Source of the DNA: Porticoccaceae bacterium
GTDB lineage: Bacteria; Pseudomonadota; Gammaproteobacteria; Pseudomonadales; Porticoccaceae
Direction of reading: 5' to 3'
NCBI GenBank assembly: GCA_029250825.1
Contig: JAQXEN010000031.1
Span: forward strand, 1-34,172
Length of the DNA stretch: 34,172 bases
The notes beneath the pieces were generated by a model. The model ran no database searches. It was not told the DNA's origin and was given only the letters and a program-made list of their open reading frames with translations. The position numbers and the translations under genes were made by a program. Below, piece by piece: positions 22,296-31,345 of this stretch; the stretch's first letter is position 1, and every line of letters begins with the position of its first letter.

Positions 22296-24809
22296 CTAAC
22301 TTCTCAAACAGTTATTTTCGCTATCAAAGGGTGACTCTTCTATGACCGTTGCCCGGTAGCGATCACCGAGAATTTCAATCTCTAATTCTGTGCCTATGGC
22401 ACCGTAGGCGGTTTTCACCAGACCCAGAGCCAAAGATTTATTGGTTCTAAAGCCAAAGCCTCCAGAGGTGGCGCGACCGACCAGCTGACCCTCTTTATAG
22501 AGACCCTCTGAACCGCGGGCATCGGCATCGGTAACGCCGTGCACTTCAAGGGTGGCAAAACAATTTTCAAAGCCTCGCTGCTGCCAAGCTGCAAGCGCTT
22601 CTTTGCCGACAAAATCGCAGTCTTTATCGAGTTTTACAAAGCGTTCTAATCCGGACTCTAGGGCGGAGTATTCGATGGACATCTCACGGGGAATCAAACG
22701 GTAAGATTTCTCAATCCGCATACTCTCCATAGCACGAATACCAAAGGGTTTAACATTGAACTCGGCACCGGCTTTCATCAGCTCATCAAAGATATAATTT
22801 TGCATCTCGATTGGGTGGTGTAGTTCCCAACCCAACTCGCCGACAAAGTTAACCCGCAGTGCTTCGGCCTGGGCATAACCCAGATTGATCGACTTGCCGG
22901 TAAGCCATTTAAAACTATCGTTGGACATATCCGTGTCAGTGAGTTTTTGCAGTAGCGCTCGAGACTTGGGGCCAGCGACCACTAAAACGCCCATCTGAGT
23001 CGTGATTTTCTGCAGACTAACGGAACCATCCCGCGGTGCCAACTTGGTCAGATAGTCCCAGTCATGGCGCTCTTGAGAACCGGCAAATACTAGGTAATAG
23101 CTATTTCGTGCGCGCTTATAAACCGTAAACTCGGCGCGCACGCCCCCGTTTTTAGAAAGCATATGACAGAGACCAATGCGCCCTACTGCCTTGGGAATAG
23201 TATTCGCCAAAATGCTATTTAGCCAAGCTTCTGCACCATGTCCGGTGACTGTGCACTTGGAGAATGCCGACATATCGAGAACCCCAACATGCTCATTCAC
23301 ATGGCGACATTCCTCTCCAACAAAGTCAAAGTAGTTGGAGCGGCGGAAAGAATTTTTCTCAACAATACGACCATCGGCCAAGGCCTTGGAATGGTTTTTA
23401 TTCCACAGGGTATCGGCTTTATCCAAATCATCCTCCGACAGAGAATAACCGGGAGGCGCAAACCAGTTGGGGCGCTCCCATCCATAGACGGAGCCAAACA
23501 CGGCGCCCAATGCTTTCATACGGTCGTAACAGGGAGTGGTTTTTAAAGGCCGAGCGGCACCGCGCTCTTCGTCTGGATAGTGGTTTTTAAACACATGATC
23601 ATAGGCCTCTTCATTTTTACTGCGCAGATAACCGCGGGTTGCATAGGGACCAAAGCGCCGCGGGTCAACACCCATCATATCCACAGTGGGCTCACCATCG
23701 ACAATCCATTCCGCCAACTGCCAACCGGCACCGCCGGCGGCAGTAATACCAAAGCTGTGGCCTTCATTAAGCCAGAAGTTCTTTAGTCCCCAGGCTGGCC
23801 CCACAATTGGGTTGCCATCTGGCGTATAAGCAATGGCACCATTATACACCGTCTTGACTCCCACCTCAGCAAAGGCCGGAACCCGGTTCATGCAGGCCTC
23901 AATATGGGGCATCAGACGATCGAGATCACCATTAAACAGTTCGTATTCAGAGTGCTCGCTGGGGCCGTCCACATAGCAACAGGGAGCATCCTCTTCATAG
24001 GGGCCGAGAATAAAACCACCCGCCTCTTCGCGCAGATAATAACCGGCGTCAGACTCTCGTAAAACCGCCTGCTCGGGAAGTCCCTGAGCTTTTCGCGCCA
24101 GTACGTCTGGGTGTGGGTCAGTGACAATATACTGGTGTTCCACCGGAATAACCGGGATATCCAGACCCACCATCTCGCCGGTCTTGCGAGCAAAATTACC
24201 GGTGCAGCAGACCACATGCTGACAGTGGATATCACCTTTATCAGTCTTGACGATCCAACTGTCATCCGGCTGTTGCTCGAGATCCAAGACCACAGTGTTG
24301 CGATAGATTTCAGCTCCCCGAGAGCGGGCACCTTTGGCCAGTGCCTGAGTCAGATCAGCGGGTTGAATATAGCCGTCATCCGGGTGCTGAATGGCGCCGA
24401 TAATGCCATCCACGTTAGCCATTGGCCAGGCTTCTTTAACCTGCTCTGGGGTTAAAAAATTAACCTCGACACCCACTGTCTGAGCAACCCCTGAGTAGTA
24501 TTTGTACTCGTCCATACGGTCTTGGTTGGCCGCTAAACGAATATTCGAGACCACACTAAAGCCGACATTTTGCTCGGTCTCTTTTTCAAGCTCGTGATAA
24601 AAGTCCACTGAGTACTGGTGTAACTTGCCCACCGAGTAGCTCATATTAAACAGTGGCAATAACCCGGCAGCATGCCAAGTGGACCCAGACGTCAATTCCT
24701 TGCGCTCGACCAACACCACATCAGTCCAGCCTTTTTTAGCCAGATGATAAAGCGTGCTGACACCGACAACGCCACCGCCCACTACCACTACTTTTGCACT
24801 TTTTTTCAT
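22296..24809 (-). CDS. FAD-dependent oxidoreductase / GcvT fusion, dimethylglycine dehydrogenase-like
   Basis: 837-aa enzyme of the DMGDH/SARDH type. It oxidises an N-methyl group and hands the one-carbon unit to THF. The FAD domain (about 1-370) has VVVVGGGVVGVSTLYHLAKKG. SGSTWHAAG follows, in which His46 fits the histidine that covalently binds FAD in mammalian dimethylglycine dehydrogenase. A middle FAO_M-type region follows (about 370-430), then the GcvT domain (VGVLDMSAFSKCTVTG, FVGELGWELHHP, GIRAMESMRIEKSYR) and its C-terminal barrel (SGGFGFRTNKSLALGLV). Since SoxBDAG in the same window handles sarcosine, dimethylglycine is the most likely substrate. It is the first gene of the minus-strand run, 130 bases before the MttB-like gene. 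AGAGAC lies before its ATG. Confidence 0.9.
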   Translation of the reverse strand: MKKSAKVVVVGGGVVGVSTLYHLAKKGWTDVVLVERKELTSGSTWHAAGLLPLFNMSYSVGKLHQYSVDFYHELEKETEQNVGFSVVSNIRLAANQDRMDEYKYYSGVAQTVGVEVNFLTPEQVKEAWPMANVDGIIGAIQHPDDGYIQPADLTQALAKGARSRGAEIYRNTVVLDLEQQPDDSWIVKTDKGDIHCQHVVCCTGNFARKTGEMVGLDIPVIPVEHQYIVTDPHPDVLARKAQGLPEQAVLRESDAGYYLREEAGGFILGPYEEDAPCCYVDGPSEHSEYELFNGDLDRLMPHIEACMNRVPAFAEVGVKTVYNGAIAYTPDGNPIVGPAWGLKNFWLNEGHSFGITAAGGAGWQLAEWIVDGEPTVDMMGVDPRRFGPYATRGYLRSKNEEAYDHVFKNHYPDEERGAARPLKTTPCYDRMKALGAVFGSVYGWERPNWFAPPGYSLSEDDLDKADTLWNKNHSKALADGRIVEKNSFRRSNYFDFVGEECRHVNEHVGVLDMSAFSKCTVTGHGAEAWLNSILANTIPKAVGRIGLCHMLSKNGGVRAEFTVYKRARNSYYLVFAGSQERHDWDYLTKLAPRDGSVSLQKITTQMGVLVVAGPKSRALLQKLTDTDMSNDSFKWLTGKSINLGYAQAEALRVNFVGELGWELHHPIEMQNYIFDELMKAGAEFNVKPFGIRAMESMRIEKSYRLIPREMSIEYSALESGLERFVKLDKDCDFVGKEALAAWQQRGFENCFATLEVHGVTDADARGSEGLYKEGQLVGRATSGGFGFRTNKSLALGLVKTAYGAIGTELEIEILGDRYRATVIEESPFDSENNCLRS

Positions 24810-25083
24810 ACCCGTCTCTTCAGCCCAGCTTTATGATTTTTTAGCAGTGTAACCCTCAAGACTGCCCTGCCAACGCGCAAATACGACAGCCATATACCTT
24901 CCTGCGCCATAGCCGCAAATCCTTGCTCTGCTTGACCTAGAGTCGTTTTTAGAACAGCATAAGCCGGTCTCAGAACGCCAGCGCTACGGCTGTTTAAGGA
25001 AGATAAGCGCAACAGTGATGACGCTGGTGAGAAATAGTCTTGCCAGGCAGTCTTATTGACATAATCAAAGGAGTTAGACCTGA

Positions 25084-26751
25084 ATGAGTGATATCAAAAT
25101 AGCGCGCAGTGCCACCAGCCAACCGATCGCTGAAATCGCTGCCAAGCTCAATATTCCCGATGCCGCAATAATTCCCTACGGCCGAACCAAAGCGAAAATA
25201 TGCCCTGACCATATTGCGTCTTTAAAAGACAAGCCCGATGGCAAGCTGATATTGGTTACCGCGATTACCCCGACCCCTGCGGGAGAAGGTAAAACGACGA
25301 CTTCTGTAGGCCTGACCGATGGACTTAACCGCATCGGCAAAAACGCACTGGTGTGCCTGCGAGAACCCAGCCTCGGCCCCTGCTTTGGTATGAAAGGCGG
25401 AGCTGCCGGTGGCGGTTATGCTCAGGTGGTGCCAATGGAAGATATCAATCTGCACTTCACCGGTGACTTTCACGCCATTGGCGCAGCTCACAATTTGCTC
25501 TCAGCCCTAATCGACAACCATATCCACTGGGGCAACAGTCTCGAAATTGATGCCCGTCGTATTGTCTGGAAGCGCGTTGCGGATATGAATGACCGTGCGC
25601 TGCGCAGTATCAACTGCGGTTTGGGTGGCCCAGGCAATGGCTTCCCGCGGCAGGATGGCTACGATATTACGGTAGCATCGGAAGTGATGGCGATCTTCTG
25701 TCTAGCCACAGATCTCGATGATCTAAAAGCGCGACTGAATAAAATTGTGGTGGGCTACACTCGCGACCACAAACCGGTTCATGCCAGTGAAATACTCGGC
25801 ACCGGCGCCATGACCGTGCTGCTTAAAGATGCTCTTGCACCCAACCTAGTGCAGACCCTGGAGAACAATCCAGCGATTATCCACGGCGGACCCTTCGCCA
25901 ATATCGCCCACGGCTGCAACTCAGTAATCGCCACCAAGGCAGGCCTTAAGATGGCAGATTATGTAGTCACCGAAGCCGGCTTTGGTGCTGATCTCGGGGC
26001 CGAGAAATTCTTTGATATTAAATGCCGCGCAGCAGGCCTCAGTCCCGATGCCGCCGTAATTGTAGCCACTACCCGAGCGTTAAAAATGCACGGTGGGGTA
26101 AGCAAGGAAGATCTGGATAAAGAAGATCTCAAGGCTCTTGAGAATGGCTGCTGCAATCTAGTGCGCCATATTGAAAATGTAAAAGCCTTTGGCGTTCCAG
26201 TGGTGGTGGGTATCAACCGCTTTACATCAGATACAGATGCTGAAATTGCGCTGATTAAAAAGATCGCTCTGGCCAATGGCGTTAAAGCTATCGACTGTAC
26301 CCACTGGGCTGATGGTGGTGCTGGCACTGAGGAGCTAGCCCATGAAGTCGTGGCGCTTGTGGATTCCGGTCATGCTAATTTCGCCCCCTTATACCCAGAT
26401 GATATGCCTATTTGGGAAAAGATAAAAACCGTAGCCACGCGCCTCTATCGGGCTGATGATATTATCGCCGATCAGAAGATTCGCGATCAGGTTCAGCAGT
26501 TACAAGACAATGGTTATGGCCATTTCCCGGTGTGCATTGCGAAAACGCAGTACAGCTTTTCAACCGACCCAACCCTCAAGGGCGCGCCCTCTGATCATGT
26601 GGTGGCAATTCGCGAGGTGAGACTGTCTGCGGGTGCCGGTTTTATTGTGGTGGTCTGTGGCGACATTATGACTATGCCGGGGCTACCGCGAGTGCCTGCG
26701 GCGAACAGCATTGATATGAATGATCAGGGTGAGGTTGTTGGTTTATTTTAG
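25084..26751 (+). CDS. fhs: Formate-tetrahydrofolate ligase (10-formyl-THF synthetase)
   Basis: 555-aa enzyme that interconverts formate + ATP + THF and 10-formyl-THF. Marks: the ATP-binding loop [16 protein letters not shown] starting at residue 63, [56 protein letters not shown], and the C-terminal [16 protein letters not shown]. The length is normal. A strong AAAGGAG site lies ten bases before the ATG. It is divergent from the dehydrogenase/MttB run across a 274-base gap. In a methyl-oxidising pathway it would run towards formate and gain ATP; in biosynthesis it would run the other way. FolD, needed to link it with methylene-THF, is not in the window. Confidence 0.97.
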   Translation: MSDIKIARSATSQPIAEIAAKLNIPDAAIIPYGRTKAKICPDHIASLKDKPDGKLILVTAITPTPAGEGKTTTSVGLTDGLNRIGKNALVCLREPSLGPCFGMKGGAAGGGYAQVVPMEDINLHFTGDFHAIGAAHNLLSALIDNHIHWGNSLEIDARRIVWKRVADMNDRALRSINCGLGGPGNGFPRQDGYDITVASEVMAIFCLATDLDDLKARLNKIVVGYTRDHKPVHASEILGTGAMTVLLKDALAPNLVQTLENNPAIIHGGPFANIAHGCNSVIATKAGLKMADYVVTEAGFGADLGAEKFFDIKCRAAGLSPDAAVIVATTRALKMHGGVSKEDLDKEDLKALENGCCNLVRHIENVKAFGVPVVVGINRFTSDTDAEIALIKKIALANGVKAIDCTHWADGGAGTEELAHEVVALVDSGHANFAPLYPDDMPIWEKIKTVATRLYRADDIIADQKIRDQVQQLQDNGYGHFPVCIAKTQYSFSTDPTLKGAPSDHVVAIREVRLSAGAGFIVVVCGDIMTMPGLPRVPAANSIDMNDQGEVVGLF

Positions 26752-26817
26752 GCGGCAAATCAGGGACTAATAGTCGGTGAGTATGCAGTCGGTGCAGGAA
26801 GTGTTGTGCCGGCTGTA

Positions 26818-26838
26818 TTGAGTGTTGAGTGTTGAGTG
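26818..26838. repeat. Three tandem copies of TTGAGTG
   Basis: A perfect 7-bp unit is repeated three times in the 195-base gap between the fhs stop and the stop of the DUF2855 gene. The genes converge here. No hairpin terminator was recognised in the gap. The repeat is probably a replication-slippage product and has no evident role. Confidence 0.8.
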
Positions 26839-26946
26839 CTTGGGAATCTTGAGACCTCGTGGATGGTTCTGCTGCACCAGATACAGCTATGTGATACCAG
26901 AAGCCTCGTCGCAAAACTTCATTTAGCTTACCCTTGCCTGCAAACC

Positions 26947-28056
26947 TCATTTGGGCAATACAATAAGCCCCTCATTAGGATTCATCACACCCACCACCAC
27001 ATCGGCATAAATCTTAGCAAAAGCCTCAAAATCTGCCACAGTCTCTACCCTCATCCAACCTGCACTCTGCTCCATGCGCGCCTGCATAAAGGCCGCCGCC
27101 CGCTGACTAAATCCATCTTGGCCCCAGTCACCCACGCGCTTTTGTATATGCGCAGGGGCAAAGAAAAAGCTACTGCGCTGGCGATTGATCTTAGCTGCTA
27201 GAGGATCATTATCCGCCAGTGTCTCCCAGTGAGTCATACCGACACTGATACAGCTGAGCATATTGTCCCCAAGGGCTTCATGTAGAGCCCCTAGGACCGC
27301 TCGATTACCGGCCATATCCACCATAACCGTGGCTCTACTGGTATCGATATCCATTAACTGGTCATAGCCAATAATTCCATCGTAACAACCCAGAGAACTC
27401 ACAAATTCACGGTTTGTTGTTGAGGTAACGCCAATAACTCTGGGGCTACTTTTTTCATCCGCTAATCCCTGAGCCAGACCTATAGCAGTTTTACTAGAGG
27501 CACTCAAAATAACCACCTGTGAGGCGCCGTGATATGCCTCAGACTGCAGGGCATCGCAGAGACAGAATGAGGTCACATGTAATGGATTTAACAGAGCGCG
27601 AACATTGTCAGTAGAAGCGTCATAGTTCGCTTCGCCGGACATTAGCAGGTAATTATTGTAAACCCCCGGCAGCTCCGCCCGGTGGACTGCACCATCCATA
27701 AAGCGCAGTGGGGAGACTTTGATTGGCGACATAACCAAGAAATCAGCCGGTGGGAAGTAGCCATAGATTCTCTCACCTAGGGCTAGCCCATCAACCTTAG
27801 ACGCCGTAATTTCCGCAAAACCCCAGACTGGCAGACAACCCCAGTCGCCACTTTCATTGGCTGTTGCAGGAAAGAACTTCCAATAGCCGATGGTATCTCC
27901 AGCGGCGCCATAGGTGACATTGTTAGCGGTAAAGGCAAAGCGCTCTATCTCCACAAGAATATCACCGGTTTTTAAATTCGCCAGAGCCTCAGCCTTATCA
28001 GTGTCAACCAGACGTGACCGAGTTAGATCTTTTTTATAGGTTTGAAATTCACTCAT
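26947..28056 (-). CDS. DUF2855 family protein, function unknown
   Basis: 369-aa soluble protein that I recognise as DUF2855 (PF11017). It has a medium-chain-reductase-like feel: an N-terminal barrel-like part (LKTGDILVEIERFAFTANNVTYG, WGFAEITASKVDGLALGERIYGYFP) and a middle Rossmann-like part (QVVILSASSKTAIGLAQGLA, VIGVTSTTNREFVSSLGCYDGIIGYD). That suggests an NAD(P)-dependent oxidoreductase, but the substrate is unknown. The start overlaps the stop of the flavoprotein gene by four bases (ATGA), so the two are probably made together. No link to the methyl pathway is evident. Confidence 0.82.
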   Translation of the reverse strand: MSEFQTYKKDLTRSRLVDTDKAEALANLKTGDILVEIERFAFTANNVTYGAAGDTIGYWKFFPATANESGDWGCLPVWGFAEITASKVDGLALGERIYGYFPPADFLVMSPIKVSPLRFMDGAVHRAELPGVYNNYLLMSGEANYDASTDNVRALLNPLHVTSFCLCDALQSEAYHGASQVVILSASSKTAIGLAQGLADEKSSPRVIGVTSTTNREFVSSLGCYDGIIGYDQLMDIDTSRATVMVDMAGNRAVLGALHEALGDNMLSCISVGMTHWETLADNDPLAAKINRQRSSFFFAPAHIQKRVGDWGQDGFSQRAAAFMQARMEQSAGWMRVETVADFEAFAKIYADVVVGVMNPNEGLIVLPK

Positions 28057-29501
28057 GTTTTAGTTCCTTGCGATAGCTCTTGTTCTAACAGCTCTTTATC
28101 TAACAGCTCGATATTAAACTGTTGTAACTTGGCGATAGCTGGCATTGCGTTGTTCTGAATGCGTTGCAAGATATCCATCTTCTTCTGGTCTTCTTTATCA
28201 GCACTGCTGATTAGCTTGGTAAAACCATCCAGTCGATTCGCTCGCACCCAGAGTCGCAGCTGCTTATCCTGTGACCAATTAAATTGATTCATCATCATCG
28301 CCAAGGTCATGGGGATAAAATCCACGTCATGGTTTGGCGGCGGGACTAGAGCGCAGAGGCGATTTTTCTCTCCATCGCTGGCATAGTTAACCTCAACGTA
28401 GGCTGCCATTGAAGCACTAAAGGCTGGCTGATAAGCCCTTATCATTTGCGGCGTAATACAGTTGCCATCGAATACCGGCCGTGGCTGTTTATGGGCAAAG
28501 GATCGCTCCAGACTGGCTGAGCAATCAACATGGATATGCGCTGCAGTGGTGGGGATTTCGCCTCCTGCCAAGACAATACGATCTAACTCAACGGCACTCA
28601 CCTGCCCCATCCGGACAATATTCTTAATACGCTGCAACTGCTCAATCTCAGGCTTGCTGATTGTGGCAGCATGAAACATAGATGGCCGCACGTCCTCGTC
28701 TAGGCGCAGTAGATAACCGTCCTCTTCAAGGCGATCGAACATATCGTCAATAGAGCTTGCACCGGCAATCGCCTCATATTGCGCAGCGATGGAACCCACG
28801 GACTTATGAAAGAAAGCATTGGTGGGCTGGGTGTTGGCGCGATCCAGCAACCAGGCATCACGGGATCGAATCCAGGTAATCTGATCCGGATCAACCCCGC
28901 GGGCAAGCAGCCAGAGGCAGGCATCTATACCAGTCTTACCGCCGCCGATAACCACATAGCCAGCCGGTTTTTCGGTGATAGTTGGCAGATCATTCAGCGG
29001 CATAAATTGCGCCCCTATCGCTACGCTGAAATTGGGTGTATGAGTAGAGGGCACTGCAATGGTCAAGAAGGTTGCATCGACCAATTTCTCGTAGTCCACC
29101 GAGTGAGTCTCACCGGTTAGCTTAGAGGTGAACTGGCCATCGCCCTCATATTCGCACATGGGGAAATATTGCACTCGGCCACTGCTTAAAAATCGCTGGC
29201 GCATCAGATCATCGAAGTAAGCGCAGATCTCATCACCGGTGGCAAGATCAGCCATGCCTTTATTAAGACCAATCTGGTCGATCACTCCGCGACTTAGCTC
29301 CTTCGAGCTAACACCGAAAAAGGATGAGGGTTGATGGAGAGTGACAAAGGGATAGGCCATATTCCAGTGGCCGCCTGGTTTGGCATAGCGATCGACAATA
29401 ACAATGTTGGCATCAGTCTCGGTAAAAAGCGTATCGGCAAAAGCCATACCCACTAGACCGCTACCAATAATCAGATAATCTGTCTTAAGTGATTCCCCCA
29501 C
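28053..29501 (-). CDS. FAD/NAD(P)-dependent oxidoreductase (flavin monooxygenase-like)
   Basis: 482-aa flavoprotein. A first dinucleotide motif (YLIIGSGLVGMAF, about residues 9-21) and a second one (YVVIGGGKTGIDACLWLLARG, near 180) give the two-Rossmann plan of FMO-like or pyridine-nucleotide-linked oxygenases. GGHWNMAYPFVTLHQPS resembles the FAD-contact region of this group. The start is a GTG at 29501 with AAGGAG six bases ahead. It is the first gene of a two-gene operon with the DUF2855 gene. The substrate is unknown; pairing with a putative reductase suggests joint turnover of one metabolite. Confidence 0.8.
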   Translation of the reverse strand: MGESLKTDYLIIGSGLVGMAFADTLFTETDANIVIVDRYAKPGGHWNMAYPFVTLHQPSSFFGVSSKELSRGVIDQIGLNKGMADLATGDEICAYFDDLMRQRFLSSGRVQYFPMCEYEGDGQFTSKLTGETHSVDYEKLVDATFLTIAVPSTHTPNFSVAIGAQFMPLNDLPTITEKPAGYVVIGGGKTGIDACLWLLARGVDPDQITWIRSRDAWLLDRANTQPTNAFFHKSVGSIAAQYEAIAGASSIDDMFDRLEEDGYLLRLDEDVRPSMFHAATISKPEIEQLQRIKNIVRMGQVSAVELDRIVLAGGEIPTTAAHIHVDCSASLERSFAHKQPRPVFDGNCITPQMIRAYQPAFSASMAAYVEVNYASDGEKNRLCALVPPPNHDVDFIPMTLAMMMNQFNWSQDKQLRLWVRANRLDGFTKLISSADKEDQKKMDILQRIQNNAMPAIAKLQQFNIELLDKELLEQELSQGTKT

Positions 29502-29671
29502 TCTCTGCTCCTTTATTATTTTTATTTTAAGCCATGATGGCGGGCATTAAATGGCCTTGCCAGCCAGGCTTTGATGGTATCCTCTCCCTATTAACACACC
29601 AATAGACCAGCATGTAAAATGCGGCCTTAATATGCGCCTTTGCTATGACTACGCATTCTGGAGAGATAAAT

Positions 29672-30256
29672 ATGCGTTACACCCTTTTTTCCACACCGCT
29701 GCTCTCGCCATTTCTCCGTGCTCTTTCAAAAGTTATCTTGAAAATAATAGGCTGGCGAGTAGATGGGACTCTGCCGCCTGATCAAAAAAAGTATGTGCTT
29801 GTCGTTGCCCCGCACACCTCAAACTGGGACTTCTTCCTTTTTGTTCTTACGGTTTCAGTGCTTCGCCTGCAGCCCAGCGTGCTGATTAAGGACAGCCTGT
29901 TTATCGGACCTCTGGGTTGGTTCCTGCGCTACTGTGGCGCAATTCCGGTGAATCGTCGACAGGCGGGTTCCTTGGTCACCTACATATCGAGTATTTATGA
30001 GGCCAGAGAGGAGTTTGTATTAATCATTACACCAGAGGGTACGCGCAGCCCCAATGCCAACTGGAAACGTGGCTTTCACCATGTGGCCAAGGCCGCAGAA
30101 GTCCCTATTTTAGTGGTCTATGTGGACAGTGCCGTGCGCACTATTGGGATTGAGGGGCTGATGCAGCCCAGTGATGATATTGAGGCGGATATGCAGCAGT
30201 TGAAGACCTTCTTCGATAAGAAGAAGGGTCTAAAGCCGGGAAATTATGCGTCCTAG
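29672..30256 (+). CDS. Lysophospholipid acyltransferase-family protein (PlsC-like)
   Basis: 194-aa membrane-associated acyltransferase that would move a fatty acyl group onto a lysophospholipid or related alcohol. It carries the catalytic HX4D motif in APHTSNWDFF and the PEGTRS acceptor-site motif, with a hydrophobic N-terminal stretch. The start is the ATG at 29672, since GGAG lies eight bases ahead; an upstream in-frame ATG at 29645 has no such site. At this size it resembles the short PlsC-like group. It stands alone between divergent and convergent neighbours. Confidence 0.88.
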   Translation: MRYTLFSTPLLSPFLRALSKVILKIIGWRVDGTLPPDQKKYVLVVAPHTSNWDFFLFVLTVSVLRLQPSVLIKDSLFIGPLGWFLRYCGAIPVNRRQAGSLVTYISSIYEAREEFVLIITPEGTRSPNANWKRGFHHVAKAAEVPILVVYVDSAVRTIGIEGLMQPSDDIEADMQQLKTFFDKKKGLKPGNYAS

Positions 30257-30817
30257 CATTGGGGAGTGCGACGTTATTTTAAGGCCCAAATAATGAGACG
30301 ATATTGTTGCCCATAACCTTTTAATTTGATCTCCAGAAACATACACAGCATCGGTTGCCACGGCCCCATCGACAAGAGCTGTAATTATTAAAGAATAAAT
30401 ACTTAAGCAGAGACCGTCATGGCCGACAAGAATGCTATAGCTGCACCCTTCTCGATGTCGCTCCATTGGCTCATTGGTTTAAAACGTTAGCGATCTTCTC
30501 GCCACTTCTGCCCACGACATAACTGCCTAGAGCTATTTGAAGTAGTGACCACACCTCATCTCTTTAGGGACTTGCGAACCGCCTAGAGGTATCGCCAACA
30601 ACCAGAGTCAGAAACCGAAGCATGGTGATCGGCCTCCAACTCGCCGCAAGCCAGTTTCCGCTGTTCGCCTATGCGGTGACTATTACCTGTTGCACCTTGG
30701 TCATTCGCTTTGCGTAATCAAAACCTTCGCATGGCTGCCGCCTGCATTTAACAGTGTAGTATTATGAACCTATGGTCTTGCCCACTTCGCACGCGGACTC
30801 TTTTTACGTGTATTTTA
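30257..30817. other. 560-base stretch with no recognisable gene
   Basis: Between the acyltransferase and the fimbrial operon there is no reading frame with family likeness, no tRNA, no clear terminator and no inverted repeat that would mark an insertion sequence. A 78-codon minus-strand frame (30230-30466) overlaps the acyltransferase end and matches nothing I know. The stretch separates the core-composition region from the more GC-rich fimbrial operon, so it may be an old insertion boundary or gene debris. Confidence 0.5.
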
Positions 30818-31345
30818 TCAAAAAGTTAGCTCCACGATGATAATGTCGCTGTAGCTGCCCGCATGTACGTTCTGGAGAGCGGGGATACGTCCGTAGACCC
30901 CGTAATTTACACTCACACCATTGCCGGTGCCGTTTACTGTAACGGTGCCGCTGGTGGCGTCACCCCAAATGACGGCGCGGTTAGCGGCGGTATAAAGGTT
31001 GTAGTTGAGTCTGTGGGCGCCGCTGATCATGACACGCTGTGTATGGACCCCGCTGCCCGCGCTGAGGGCCATGGAATACCCAGCGCCGTTAGGGCAGTTC
31101 ACGTCAATATTACCGGTGGAATCACGTGCTGAATTACTGAACACATCATAGCTTCCGAAGTTCACCCCTGTGACGTTAAGGGTGCAGGCATGCCCCTGCT
31201 GCGCTGTTAGCGCAAACGCTAATGGGATTAAAAAGGATATCAGTACGCTGCGCTTGCCTGTGCCCGCAAGGGCACTTGCCGCTGCAGAGCGGGCTGATTG
31301 ACAGGTGCGGCAGACGCTGGATTTTAAGCTGATAACTAGTCTCAT
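30818..31345 (-). CDS. Spore coat U domain (SCPU) fimbrial subunit, Csu type
   Basis: 175-aa secreted pilin-like protein of the SCPU family (PF05229), used in archaic chaperone-usher (Csu) fimbriae. A hydrophobic segment (SVLISFLIPLAFALTAQQGHA) gives a signal peptide with likely cleavage before CTLNV. The mature part has VNFGSYDVFS, GNIDVNCPNGAGYSMALSAG, a central LNYNLYTAANRAVIWGD, and a C-terminal strand (GSYSDIIIVELTF) typical for donor-strand exchange. The start ATG at 31345 overlaps the usher stop by four bases; the n-region before the hydrophobic part is long. As the last gene after the usher it may be the tip adhesin (CsuE position). Confidence 0.9.
   Translation of the reverse strand: MRLVISLKSSVCRTCQSARSAAASALAGTGKRSVLISFLIPLAFALTAQQGHACTLNVTGVNFGSYDVFSNSARDSTGNIDVNCPNGAGYSMALSAGSGVHTQRVMISGAHRLNYNLYTAANRAVIWGDATSGTVTVNGTGNGVSVNYGVYGRIPALQNVHAGSYSDIIIVELTF

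Noticed and set aside
24806-25012. 68-codon minus-strand frame ending in an ATGA overlap with the dehydrogenase start
   Set aside because: It needs a TTG start, has no ribosome site, matches no family and would fill the divergent promoter gap. The overlap is probably chance.
30230-30466. 78-codon minus-strand frame, and a 23-codon frame upstream of it, in the gene-free stretch
   Set aside because: Neither resembles a known family. A faint likeness of the short frame to a helix-turn-helix start is too weak to call a transposase remnant.
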